Below, piece after piece: positions 16,332-24,582 of a stretch of 64,000 nucleotides of DNA. The stretch's first letter is position 1. The number at the start of each line of letters is the position of its first letter. Made by a program: the position numbers and the translations under genes. The notes beneath the pieces were generated by a model. That model worked only from the letters and a program-made list of their open reading frames with translations. It searched no databases and was not told the origin of the DNA. The stretch comes from Polaromonas sp. (lineage in GTDB: Bacteria; Pseudomonadota; Gammaproteobacteria; Burkholderiales; Burkholderiaceae_C): assembly GCF_029945685.1 (NCBI RefSeq), contig NZ_JAQSDA010000016.1:62001-126000 (forward strand). Direction: 5' to 3'.

Positions 16332-17479
16332 CCCGCCAAGCCTTTGTTCGGGTTGAGCAGGTACTTGGTGCCGGTGGCGCGCTGGCCGTACACCGCAATT
16401 TCTGCGGGTTGCAGCGCCTCGGTCAGCGAGATTTCTTTCGAATAACTGCTGGCAAAGGTGGTTTTCAGCTCGTCGGCCACACGCTGGCGCAGGGCTTGCG
16501 CAGCCACCGGGCCGATGCGCTGCAGAAAGGGAAACAGGAGCCAGCCGCCCATGCCCCAGGCCATGCCGAAGTTGCGGTTGAACTCGGTGGGGCCGGTTTC
16601 CAGGCCGCCGTAGACGTAAACCTGCTTGTGGGTGGTGGAGCCGTAACGGCTGTACTCCTTGGCCGTGCGGTTCAGCGCAGCCTCCATGCAGCCGAGAATC
16701 TGCCCCGCCAGCTTGCCGCCGCCGGTGGCGTCAAAAGCCAGGGTGGCGCCGGTAGCCACCAGCGCCTGCGTCAGGTCTTCGAGGAAGGTGGGCGCCGAGG
16801 CGTCGCACACATGTACGGCGCCCTGCGACTTCAGCAGCGCCGCCTGCTCCGGCTTGCGCACGATGTTCACCAGGCCGATACCGTCCTTGAGGCAGATGCG
16901 GTTGAGCATCTGCCCCAGATTGGATGCCGCGGCGGTGTGCACCAGGGCCGTGTGGCCCTCGCGGCGCATGGTCTCCACCATGCCCAGCGCCGTCAGCGGG
17001 TTCACAAAGCAGGAAGCGCCCTCGGCCGGCGTGGTGCCTTCGGGCAACAGCAGGCATTGCTCGGCCTTGACGCAGCGGTATTGCGCATACATGGCGCCGC
17101 CCAGCGTGGCCACCGTCTTGCCTAGTAGCGCCTGCGCGGCAGGTGCGCTGCCGGCCGCCACCACCACGCCCGCGCCTTCGTTGCCCACAGGCAGCGCCTG
17201 GCCCAGGCGGCCGGCCATGGCTTTCATGGCCGCCGGGGGAATCTGCATCGTGACCACCGGGTGCGTGGCCGTGCCCGACAGCGTGGCGCTTCGGATATCG
17301 CCCGCGCCGAACAGCAAGCCAATGTCCGACGGGTTGATGGGGGTGGCTTCGATGCGCACCACCACTTCATCGTCCGCAGGGGTGGGCGTGGGCAGGCTGA
17401 CCAGCGAAATTTTCAGCTCGCCCTCTGGCGTGACCAGGGACTGGAGTTGAAGGCCGGTAGAGGTGGGGGGTGTGATCAT
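16328..17479 (-). CDS. MDR-family (quinone-reductase-like) dehydrogenase
   Basis: This 383-residue cytosolic NAD(P)H-dependent reductase belongs to the medium-chain dehydrogenase/reductase superfamily. Seen: the GroES-like N-domain with ATPINPSDIGLLFG, a substrate-side NEGAGVV segment, and a nucleotide-binding domain with LVHTAAASNLGQMLNR in place of the classic GXGXXG. No catalytic zinc ligand set is apparent, so it is likely a zinc-free quinone or enone reductase. It is convergent with the flavin monooxygenase. The substrate cannot be inferred. Confidence 0.82.
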   Translation of the reverse strand: MITPPTSTGLQLQSLVTPEGELKISLVSLPTPTPADDEVVVRIEATPINPSDIGLLFGAGDIRSATLSGTATHPVVTMQIPPAAMKAMAGRLGQALPVGNEGAGVVVAAGSAPAAQALLGKTVATLGGAMYAQYRCVKAEQCLLLPEGTTPAEGASCFVNPLTALGMVETMRREGHTALVHTAAASNLGQMLNRICLKDGIGLVNIVRKPEQAALLKSQGAVHVCDASAPTFLEDLTQALVATGATLAFDATGGGKLAGQILGCMEAALNRTAKEYSRYGSTTHKQVYVYGGLETGPTEFNRNFGMAWGMGGWLLFPFLQRIGPVAAQALRQRVADELKTTFASSYSKEISLTEALQPAEIAVYGQRATGTKYLLNPNKGLAG

Positions 17480-17565
17480 GGCTGTTTCTCCGGGTTGTCG
17501 ATGTTCTCAGCCAGCGACCTTACACCGTTCGGACTCTCCTGACACCGTCCGGGTTGACTTTCCAG

Positions 17566-17644
17566 CGTTCGGGCTGAGCCGCCTGTCCTGAGTTCCGTCG
17601 AAGGGGTCGAAGCCCTGCCCCCTTCGACAGGGTCAGGGCGAACG
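17566..17644. repeat. REP-like inverted repeat
   Basis: The arms CGTTCGGGCTGAGCC and CAGGGTCAGGGCGAACG surround an inner pair GTCGAAGGGG/CCCCCTTCGAC. It is the same family as 1869-1919 and lies between the MDR gene and the SGNH hydrolase. Confidence 0.75.
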
Positions 17645-17688
17645 GCTTATCCACTAGACTTCGCAGGTCAAGAACAAAGGAGACAACC

Positions 17689-18510
17689 ATGCGCCACCTC
17701 TCGAATTTCAAACCCCTGCTGTCCGCCGCCCTCGGCCTGGCCCTTCTCTTCGGCGCAGCCACCGGCGCGCTGGCCCAGACCAAACCCAGGGTGACGGACG
17801 CCGGCGACAAACCCGCCTCGGCCATCTACATCGGCAACAGCTTCTTTTATTACAACAACAGCCTGCACAACCATGTGGGGCAACTGATCCGCGAAGGCCA
17901 GCCGGGCTTCCGGCACCGCGCCAGCTCGGCCACCATCAGCGGCTCGGGCATGAACTGGCACGACGTGGAAAGTTATTTCCGCCCCAACGCCGTCGGTTCG
18001 TATTCGTTTGGCGCCAACAACACCGTCAGCTTCAACAAGCTGGACCGGCTGTTCGACGTTGCCATCATGATGGACTGCAGCCAGTGCCCGCTGCACCCGC
18101 AGCTCAAGCCCCTGTTCCATGAATTTGCGAAGAAACACGCCGACACCGTGCGCAAACATGGCGCCAAACCGGTGTTCTTCATGTCCTGGGCTTACAAGGA
18201 CGTACCGTCCATGACCGCCGAACTCGCCGAGGCCTACACCCAGGCCGGCAACGACAACAACGCCCTCGTCATTCCCGCGGGCCTGGCCTTCGGCAAGTCG
18301 ATCGCCAAAATGCCGGAGCTGAACCTGTACGTGGCCGACCTGCGCCACCCCAGCGTGGCCGGCAGCTACCTGGCCGCGTGCACCACGTATGCGACGTTGT
18401 TCAAGACTTCACCGGTGGACCTGAAATACACGGCCGGCCTGGACCCGGCGATTGCGAAACATTTGCAGACGGTGGCTTGGGAGACGGTGCAGGAGTATTT
18501 CAAGCCTTGA
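17689..18510 (+). CDS. Secreted SGNH/GDSL-type hydrolase
   Basis: This is a 273-residue exported esterase-like protein. The signal peptide covers residues 1-29 (ends ATGALA-Q). Block I is YIGNSFFYYNNSL, with the serine in the GNS of SGNH enzymes. A Gly-containing SGSGMNWHDV block follows, and the C-terminal DLRHPSVAGSYLAA carries the Asp-His pair. AAGGAG precedes the ATG at good spacing. The gene stands alone between a REP-like element and the low-GC patch. The natural substrate (ester, acyl-polysaccharide) is unknown. Confidence 0.8.
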   Translation: MRHLSNFKPLLSAALGLALLFGAATGALAQTKPRVTDAGDKPASAIYIGNSFFYYNNSLHNHVGQLIREGQPGFRHRASSATISGSGMNWHDVESYFRPNAVGSYSFGANNTVSFNKLDRLFDVAIMMDCSQCPLHPQLKPLFHEFAKKHADTVRKHGAKPVFFMSWAYKDVPSMTAELAEAYTQAGNDNNALVIPAGLAFGKSIAKMPELNLYVADLRHPSVAGSYLAACTTYATLFKTSPVDLKYTAGLDPAIAKHLQTVAWETVQEYFKP

Positions 18511-18586
18511 AGACCGAGATCATTTTCGGGTGTAACCGACGCATGGCGACAATATTTCCAACGGCACGCGGTTCGCGGAGATATTC

Positions 18587-19648
18587 ATGACATCCACCAC
18601 CCCGCCGCTGGAGGCTGTGTACTACGGCTCTCCTATTCCTAGAGGTAGAGCTCAACTGACAACGCTCGGGCTTATCTTCGATAAAGTACATTTTCCGAAC
18701 GTTAGTCTTCCAGCGGAAGGGGTCGACTTCAAGGGCGTGGAGCAAGAGGCGCGCCGCATAGAGACATACGGTCGCAAGGACTATGACACCGTACTTTTGC
18801 TGGGGCTTCTCCGAGCGCTTCCGCACGTGAAAGACTTGCAGGAGTTTTGCGTCTTTACCGGGGATTTCGAATCCATATGGGCGAAGGACGCGAACTCGGA
18901 CGTTGAGGCACTTGTGTCCGCATTGGAAGAAAAGATATTTGGCCCCCCTCCAGCCGGGTTTATCCCAACACGCATGCCTGCTTTTCATAAGGGGCTTCCC
19001 GGCATTGATAGCGAAAAATCCCTAACGTATGCAGGTGCGTTGTTTTATCCTGCGAACGCCATGATCTATGCTGCGAAGCATGGTCTTCCATTGATAAATG
19101 ACAGTGATTTGCCGGTCCCTGCATTGGGCGGTCAGTCTGCGAAAAATAATGAGCGGCTACTATCGACCGTCTTGGCGCGGGAGTGCGTGGCACTTGCCCT
19201 GCCCACTGTCCCGTCGCTTGGGCCAAAACAGATCGTTGAGATCAGATCCGAGCTTAAGGGATCGCTTCAACCCTTTCGCACGGGCTTGTTGCGGCTCGCG
19301 GGTCGACTTAACGACTGCATAACCCAGAACGCAACAATCGAGGATATTACTGAGCAGGCTCGATTTTTGGTTGCAACGGAGATTCAGCCGGCCCTACTTG
19401 ACCTCAGTGAAGGCCTTAATAGATCGACCAAGTCCATGGTCACGAGAACCTTCGAGGTTGTCCAACATTTACCCACTCTTGCTGCCAGTTTCGCGGCAAT
19501 GGACTGGTCGATGGCAATAGCACAAGCCTTAGCTGCGGCAGGAGGAATCCTGACAAATCGGCAGCACGAGAGTCCGGAAGCGACCACTGCTCGCTCTCCG
19601 GTTTATTACTTGCTCAGGCTACAACAAATGTCTGGGAAGAAGCGGTGA
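18587..19648 (+). CDS. Hypothetical protein, orphan, low-GC
   Basis: I do not recognise this 353-residue protein. There is no signal peptide. The middle and C-terminal parts are mostly helical, with a hydrophobic Ala-rich segment near residues 295-325 (AMDWSMAIAQALAAAGGIL). Base use is visibly poorer in G+C than all neighbours (many ATA, TTA, AGA and AAA codons), which suggests horizontal transfer. GGAG lies 7 nt before the ATG. It borders the truncated DGPF gene and the hipBA module, so it is probably part of the same accessory patch. A defence or phage-derived role would be a guess. Confidence 0.6.
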   Translation: MTSTTPPLEAVYYGSPIPRGRAQLTTLGLIFDKVHFPNVSLPAEGVDFKGVEQEARRIETYGRKDYDTVLLLGLLRALPHVKDLQEFCVFTGDFESIWAKDANSDVEALVSALEEKIFGPPPAGFIPTRMPAFHKGLPGIDSEKSLTYAGALFYPANAMIYAAKHGLPLINDSDLPVPALGGQSAKNNERLLSTVLARECVALALPTVPSLGPKQIVEIRSELKGSLQPFRTGLLRLAGRLNDCITQNATIEDITEQARFLVATEIQPALLDLSEGLNRSTKSMVTRTFEVVQHLPTLAASFAAMDWSMAIAQALAAAGGILTNRQHESPEATTARSPVYYLLRLQQMSGKKR

Positions 19649-19927
19649 GTACCTAGTCACAGCATCCCATAGTCCAATCAGAACAAAGCAACTTTTATGG
19701 TGCTGCGCCATATGTCGCAGAGTGCGTCCACTACTGTGAGTGTGCATGCTCAAAAACCCAATCGGGTGCACCTCAATCCCCCACCCCACACTCTCCCCCA
19801 GCGTCGCCGACGGATACAGCGAAGCCACCCGCACCGCCTCGTCTTTGTCCGCCGCTTCAATGATGAAGAACCCGCCGACCAGCTCCCTGGCTTCGGCATA
19901 AGGCCCGTCGGTCATCTGCGGCCGCAA
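19619..19927 (-). pseudogene. Truncated YciI-like/DGPF-domain gene (3' half only)
   Basis: The frame carries MTDGPYAEARELVGGFFII, then ASLYPSATLGESVGWGIEVHPIG. These are the second half of a DGPF (YCII-related) domain and match the intact paralogue at 21829-22209. The N-terminal half is gone: similarity stops at about 19927, immediately beside the hipA stop codon. The tail after the domain runs on into unrelated sequence and overlaps the end of the orphan gene, so the true end is probably lost as well. Confidence 0.75.
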
Positions 19928-19934
19928 AGCTCTT

Positions 19935-21236
19935 TTATGCTTTCACACGCTCAAGCATGAAGGGCACCACCATCTTTTCGATGGCCAGCAACAGCCGCTG
20001 CTCCCCTGCCAGGAAAGCCTTGGCCGGCGCTGGGTAGTGCTGGTTTTCCGCCTCTATGCCTGCGCGCACCGCTGCCAGCGCCGCCGGCAGGGCTGTGGCA
20101 ATCGTGTTCAGTTCGCGTTCACTGATGCGGCGGTTCAAACCAAGGATGTCTGCTGCCTCAAGCACTGCCTGGCGTGTCACCTGACCGAACTTGGTGGCGC
20201 CGGGCAGGGGAATCATCAGATCGACCTCGGGCCAGGTGGCTCGTTGGTCTGCAAAGGCCTTGGTGCGGTAAACGGAGGTGGCCAGCATGTCGTAGGGCGG
20301 CGCCAGGTCGACGCCCTCGGCACTCACCTTGAAGGACACATTCTTGAGGTGGTTGTCGTCGTTGCCGATCAGCAGGTTGAACACCAGCCAGCGGTACAGG
20401 CGCAGGCGTGCGGCGGCGCGGCCGCGGCATTGCTCTATGCACTCGGCCAGGGTCTGCAAGCTGGCGGCTGTATTTTTGAAGTTGCGTGACTTGTTGAGCA
20501 GCTGGCACGCGTCGATGACATGCAGGCGCCGGGTTTGGCCCTGCGCGTCGATGATGCGGTCAAAGCGCTCGATCAGGTAGACGGGCTGGGGCACATAGCG
20601 GCGATAAACAGGCGGTGAGCCGAGAGCCAGCATTGCACCCAGACGCTGCATGGCGTATTCGTTGATCACCGAGGAAGGGTAGTCATCACTGAGGTGATCA
20701 GGCTTCAGGAGATGGGTGGAAGGTTCATTGCCCACAGGTTCATACAGCTGTTCGTCGCGGTAGACCACCAACAGCTTGTGCTGGGCGCCAGCGACGGACA
20801 TGCGCTTGGGTGCGCCGGTACTGAGGGACTGACGCGGCAAGTCGCGTATGCGCTGGCTCAGTTCCGCGTCGGGCAGTGGCTTGAGACCGCCTCCGGCCGG
20901 AGGTGGCACGCCGGGCGCCAGCAAGACGAGTGAGCCGGCGGACTCGGCGCCCAGGTATTCGAGCAGGGCGAAGGCATCGTCGCCCTTGATGCCCGACTCC
21001 TTGATGAGTGCCTCGCGCAAGGTTTCTTCGGGCAGGAGGTTGTCAAAGTACCACTGCACCGGACGCAAGGTGCCGCCGTCCTGGTGCAAGCCTTTGGCGC
21101 GGCTGAGCGCCGGCGAAAGGTCAAAACCCTGCGGTGCCTGCATCCATTCGGCGGTGTATTCGAACTGCCAGAGATCATCGCCCTCACGGAGGGTGCCCAC
21201 CTGCTGGTCATTGAGCCAGGCATCAAGCGTCCGCAT
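19935..21236 (-). CDS. hipA: HipA toxin (serine/threonine kinase of type II toxin-antitoxin)
   Basis: HipA is a 433-residue kinase; E. coli HipA phosphorylates glutamyl-tRNA synthetase and induces growth arrest and persistence. Seen: the N-subdomain, the P-loop-like segment MSVAGAQHKLLV with Ser147 at the position of the E. coli autophosphorylation site, THLLKPD, the ERFDR element, the catalytic IGNDDNHLKN (Asp294, Asn299) and PPYDM (Asp316). All key kinase residues are present, so it should be active. It follows hipB by 3 bp and is expected to be repressed by the HipAB complex at the palindromes upstream of hipB. Confidence 0.93.
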   Translation of the reverse strand: MRTLDAWLNDQQVGTLREGDDLWQFEYTAEWMQAPQGFDLSPALSRAKGLHQDGGTLRPVQWYFDNLLPEETLREALIKESGIKGDDAFALLEYLGAESAGSLVLLAPGVPPPAGGGLKPLPDAELSQRIRDLPRQSLSTGAPKRMSVAGAQHKLLVVYRDEQLYEPVGNEPSTHLLKPDHLSDDYPSSVINEYAMQRLGAMLALGSPPVYRRYVPQPVYLIERFDRIIDAQGQTRRLHVIDACQLLNKSRNFKNTAASLQTLAECIEQCRGRAAARLRLYRWLVFNLLIGNDDNHLKNVSFKVSAEGVDLAPPYDMLATSVYRTKAFADQRATWPEVDLMIPLPGATKFGQVTRQAVLEAADILGLNRRISERELNTIATALPAALAAVRAGIEAENQHYPAPAKAFLAGEQRLLLAIEKMVVPFMLERVKA

Positions 21237-21239
21237 GCT

Positions 21240-21557
21240 TCAGCCCTGCCCTGCGGCTGAGGTTTTTTGGGTGGCCCTGGTTTTTTTGTGGGGGCGGCCA
21301 ATGAGTTTCGCTTGCAGCAAGGCCAGCTCCGGCGCGGATTGCTCCGGAATGTCGACCGAAACGCGCAAGCCCATTTCAGCCAGCACCTTGAGCACCAGCC
21401 CCAGACGCACGGTGTCTTTGCCCAGCTCAACATCAGAAGCGAACTGCTTGCTGACCCCCGTCAGAGTGGCCATGTCTTCGAGGCGCACTTTTTGACTGCG
21501 TCGTACAGCACGAAGGGCCAGGCCAAGGTCTTGAACGGAATGAATAGGTATTTGCAT
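21240..21557 (-). CDS. hipB: HipB antitoxin (XRE-type HTH repressor)
   Basis: This 105-residue antitoxin and autorepressor has an HTH_3 fold covering residues about 10-65: LRAVRRSQKVRLEDMATLTG, then VSKQFASDVELGKDTVRLG. The C-terminal tail is basic and Lys/Thr-rich (GRPHKKTRATQKT). The ATG at 21557 follows AGGA with a 5-nt spacer, and that AGGA lies inside the first operator palindrome. In E. coli, HipB binds hipBA operators of the form TATCC-N8-GGATA; here the sites read AATCC-N10-GGATT. Confidence 0.92.
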   Translation of the reverse strand: MQIPIHSVQDLGLALRAVRRSQKVRLEDMATLTGVSKQFASDVELGKDTVRLGLVLKVLAEMGLRVSVDIPEQSAPELALLQAKLIGRPHKKTRATQKTSAAGQG

Positions 21558-21560
21558 AAA

Positions 21561-21728
21561 AATCCTGTGATTGCAGGATTTTTACGTCATAAAGATGCTT
21601 CAGTCAAGAAAATCCTGTGATTGCAGGATTAGATGGAACCGGCAATCACTGGTTTTAAAGTCCTTTGATCGCAGGTTTTTTGCAGATTTGCGTGCTTTTG
21701 ATGCTAAAAATCCTGTAATCGCAGGATA
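21561..21728 (-). promoter_or_regulatory. hipBA promoter with four evenly spaced operator palindromes
   Basis: Sites: 21561-21580 and 21611-21630 (both AATCCTGTGATTGCAGGATT), 21659-21678 (AGTCCTTTGATCGCAGGTTT) and 21709-21728 (AATCCTGTAATCGCAGGATA). Start-to-start spacings are 50, 48 and 50 bp. On the minus strand, TTGACT (21607-21602) and TAAAAA (21584-21579) with a 17-bp spacer form a promoter between the first two sites. The first site covers the start of transcription and the ribosome site of hipB. Confidence 0.85.
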
Positions 21729-21828
21729 TTTTAAGGCCCGCTGCCTGACGCGGGCATGGAACCCGAGTCAGGTCCGGGATGACATGCTGCGAGCTAAGGG
21801 GTTCCACAACTAAAAGCCAAAGCCTCAG

Positions 21829-22209
21829 CTATTTTTGTGTCTTGACCGAACAAGTGCCGATCGGGTGCACCTCGATGCCCCAGCCTATGCTTTCGCCCAG
21901 CGTGGCGGCGGGATGCAGCGACGCGATGCGTATGGCTTCCTCCTTGTTGGGCGCTTCGATGAGGATGACGCCGCCCACCAGCTCCTTGGCTTCGGCATAC
22001 GGCCCGTCGGTCACGGCCGGCTTGCCGCCGCGTGGGCGGAGCGCGAAGGTGGCCTGGGGCCCTTCGAGCGAGGCGCTCCAGAGCAGGCCACCGGTTTGCG
22101 CGAGGGCTGCGTCTTTGGCCGGCAATTGCGCGGCCAGCGCCTGCATGTCGGCGGGCGCCATGGCGGCCATTTTTTCGGGGTCGTAATAAGCAAGGCAGAG
22201 GTATTGCAT
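21829..22209 (-). CDS. YciI-like/DGPF-domain (YCII-related) protein
   Basis: This small cytosolic dimeric ferredoxin-like protein has 126 aa. The ATG at 22209 gives the family N-terminus MQYLCLAYYDPEKMAAM. The centre carries VTDGPYAEAKELVGGVILIEA with the DGPF-type DGP motif, and the C-terminus has ATLGESIGWGIEVHPIG. Members often accompany ECF sigma factors, but none is seen here. A truncated paralogue lies at 19619-19927 on the other side of hipBA. Function is unknown. Confidence 0.85.
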   Translation of the reverse strand: MQYLCLAYYDPEKMAAMAPADMQALAAQLPAKDAALAQTGGLLWSASLEGPQATFALRPRGGKPAVTDGPYAEAKELVGGVILIEAPNKEEAIRIASLHPAATLGESIGWGIEVHPIGTCSVKTQK

Positions 22210-22387
22210 GGCGATGTCCTTGGGTCGGTGGTTGAGGGTCACACCTGCACGACGAACGGCTGGCCCGACTTTCGACATCTTGCCCCAGGCCCTCAAAGAA
22301 ACGCCCGCAGGAATGCCTTTTCTGAGGCAGGGCCAACCTGTGCTTCGGCCAGCCACCGCGTGGGTGATTGGTTCAGTCCGCCATTTT

Positions 22388-22450
22388 TGCTATTTTTTTC
22401 ATAGCTGCTCGCGCCCGATGGATAAGGGCTGTCGGCCGATTTTATGCACA
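22388..22450 (+). repeat. Comamonad intergenic repeat, copy A
   Basis: It contains CATAGCTGCTCGCG and GATAAGGGCTGTCGGCCGAT. The 373-bp gap 22210-22582 otherwise holds no feature I can support. Similarity with copy C (27889-27955) extends through GCACAGGTTTCGCC. Confidence 0.8.
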
Positions 22451-22582
22451 GGTTTCGCCCGCAGGCCGCTACCCCTCGTCGAAACCCGTCAACCCCGCCA
22501 GCCATGCCTGCCTGCCCGCCCGGGTGAGTGGCAGGGCGCGGCGGTAAACGACCATCTTCAGCAGCTGGTGCCCCCCCGCTCA

Positions 22583-23449
22583 TCAGGCCGTGGCGTCTGC
22601 GGCGCCCAGCCGCCCGCTGCCCACTAACAGCTCGTTGGGGCCACACCAGCCGTCGGCGCTGGTGAAGCGATTGAGCTGTTCCTCCATGTCGGCCCATGCG
22701 TCGTTTTGCGCCGGCACCGGGAGCGGCGCCAGTATTTCCATGATGGGCGAACCCGAAGAACGTATGAAGTCCAGGTAGTGGCGGCTGGATGGCAAATGCA
22801 TGGGCGCAGTGACAGGCTCCACCTTGATGTCCGAAAAGCCGGCCAGCTCCAGCAGCTCGGCCAACACACCCGGCTTGCCCAGGCTGAACAGTGTGCCGGG
22901 CTCGAAGGGTGAGGCCGCCGTGCGGCCGGCATGCCGCAGGGCAGTTGTCATGAGGATGGCCACACAGGGGTTGGCCTGCGGCTGTGAAAACACCACCGCA
23001 GCCAACCGCCCGCCGGGCCGGAGGGCGGCGGCCATTTCCCGCAACGCCAGCACCGGCTGCGGGCAGAACATCAGGCCCAGCCGGGAGACAGCTGCATCAA
23101 AGCTCGCGCCAGCCAGCCCGAGCTGCTGGGCGTCGGCGAGCTGCGTGGTCACATTGCTCACGCCGGCCGCATGGGCGTTCTCGCTGGCCAGCTGGAGAAT
23201 GCGCGCAGAAATGTCAACCGCCAGCACCGCGCCGCCGGGGCCGACGCGCCTGGCAATGTCTATGGTCTGGCCACCGGCACCGGCGGCCACGTCCAGCACA
23301 CGCCCGCCTTCAGCAATGCTGGCTGAAGACAGCATGCGCACAGTGACATCGTGCAACCAGCTGTTGACCAGTGACGAATGCCGGCTCCAGCCTTCGGCGG
23401 CCTTGTCCCAGGGGTGGTGTTGCACCCCAGCTGCTGCGGTGGGTGCCAT
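22583..23449 (-). CDS. Class I SAM-dependent methyltransferase
   Basis: This 288-residue enzyme is UbiE/Methyltransf_11-like. Motif I is VLDVAAGAGGQTIDIAR (residues about 52-68), the acidic residue of motif II is in AVLAVDISARIL, and motif III region is LRPGGRLAAVVFS. The start overlaps the stop of the upstream Bug receptor gene by one base within an ATGA-like junction (23449), so the two are coupled. The substrate cannot be inferred. Confidence 0.82.
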   Translation of the reverse strand: MAPTAAAGVQHHPWDKAAEGWSRHSSLVNSWLHDVTVRMLSSASIAEGGRVLDVAAGAGGQTIDIARRVGPGGAVLAVDISARILQLASENAHAAGVSNVTTQLADAQQLGLAGASFDAAVSRLGLMFCPQPVLALREMAAALRPGGRLAAVVFSQPQANPCVAILMTTALRHAGRTAASPFEPGTLFSLGKPGVLAELLELAGFSDIKVEPVTAPMHLPSSRHYLDFIRSSGSPIMEILAPLPVPAQNDAWADMEEQLNRFTSADGWCGPNELLVGSGRLGAADATA

Positions 23450-24453
23450 CAGTCGGCCCGGATGCTGTTGCCGCGTATGACGGGCTCCCAGTCGCGCTGC
23501 TCGGCGCTGATGCGCGCGGCAAGTTCAGCCGGGGTGCTGGATGCCGCCTGCATGCCGAACTCTGCATAGGCAGCCACGAGCTGCGGCTGCGCGAGCGCGG
23601 CACGCAGCACCTGCGAGGTGTTTTCCACCACTGCGGGTGGGGTGCGCCCGGGCATGAAAAACGCAAACCACTCGCGCACGATCAGGTCGCGGTAGCCCTG
23701 CTCGGCCAGCGAGGGCACATCGGGCAGATAGGCGCTGCGGCGCGCCCCCGAGGTGGCCAACACGCGCAGCCGGCCCGCCGCCCGGTGCTGCCGCAACAGG
23801 CCTTCGGGCAACACCAGAGCGGCAATCTGCCCACCCATCAGGTCCACCAGCGCGGGGGGCCCGCCGGCATACATCACGTGTTGCCATGGCAGGCCTTCTG
23901 CATGGAAAAGCATGGCCTCGAGCAGATGCGGCACGGTGCCCGTGCCGGGTGAGCCGACATTGGCCAGCCTGGGGTTGCGCCGCATCCAGGTGACCAGCTC
24001 CTGCACGTTGGTGACTGTCTGCGGCACCGCCGGGCCGACGGCCAGGCCCAGCGTCATCTCGCCCGCCAGCGACACCGGCCGGAGATCGAGTGCCGGGTCG
24101 TAGGCCAGCCTGGCGTACAGATAGGGGTACACGGTAGCGATGGCGCCCTGGGCCAGCAACACCACGCTGCCGTCGGCCGGGGCCGCCTTCAGCGCATTCA
24201 CGGCGATCTGGCCGGCAGCCCCGGGCCGGTTGTCCACCAGCACATTGCGCGTATGGCGGCCTGTCAGTTGCTCGGCCACGCGGCGCGCAACAATGTCAGG
24301 AATGCTGCCGGCCGGGCCGGTGCACAGGATGCTGAGCTGATCAGGCGCTGGCTGGGCCGAAGCGGGCCAGGGCAGGCCCGAGGCCACAAGCCCTGCAGCA
24401 AGGCCCGAGGCTTGACTTAAAAAGGTGCGGCGGGGGTGGAAATGAACATTCAT
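23449..24453 (-). CDS. Bug-family (TctC-like) extracytoplasmic solute receptor
   Basis: This 334-residue periplasmic binding protein of the tripartite tricarboxylate transporter type is hugely expanded in Burkholderiales. A Tat-like/Sec signal region (RRTFLSQASGLAAGLVASGL) covers residues 8-33. The mature protein has NVLVDNRPGAAGQIAVNALK, with the Asn/Arg/Gly ligand-loop motif, and NVGSPGTGTVPHLLEAM. No TctA/TctB partners are nearby, as is usual for orphan Bug genes. It is divergent from a LysR regulator that may control it. Confidence 0.88.
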   Translation of the reverse strand: MNVHFHPRRTFLSQASGLAAGLVASGLPWPASAQPAPDQLSILCTGPAGSIPDIVARRVAEQLTGRHTRNVLVDNRPGAAGQIAVNALKAAPADGSVVLLAQGAIATVYPYLYARLAYDPALDLRPVSLAGEMTLGLAVGPAVPQTVTNVQELVTWMRRNPRLANVGSPGTGTVPHLLEAMLFHAEGLPWQHVMYAGGPPALVDLMGGQIAALVLPEGLLRQHRAAGRLRVLATSGARRSAYLPDVPSLAEQGYRDLIVREWFAFFMPGRTPPAVVENTSQVLRAALAQPQLVAAYAEFGMQAASSTPAELAARISAEQRDWEPVIRGNSIRAD

Positions 24454-24582
24454 GGTGTGTTCCTTGACGGGGGAGGTGCGAAGGCTTTTTGCCTGAACAC
24501 CGGAAAGCCCAGTCTAGGCAGCGAAGTGGCCGCCCACAACCCGCAGAACTGCATAATGGGGCCGCACCGACGCGGAGCTCAC

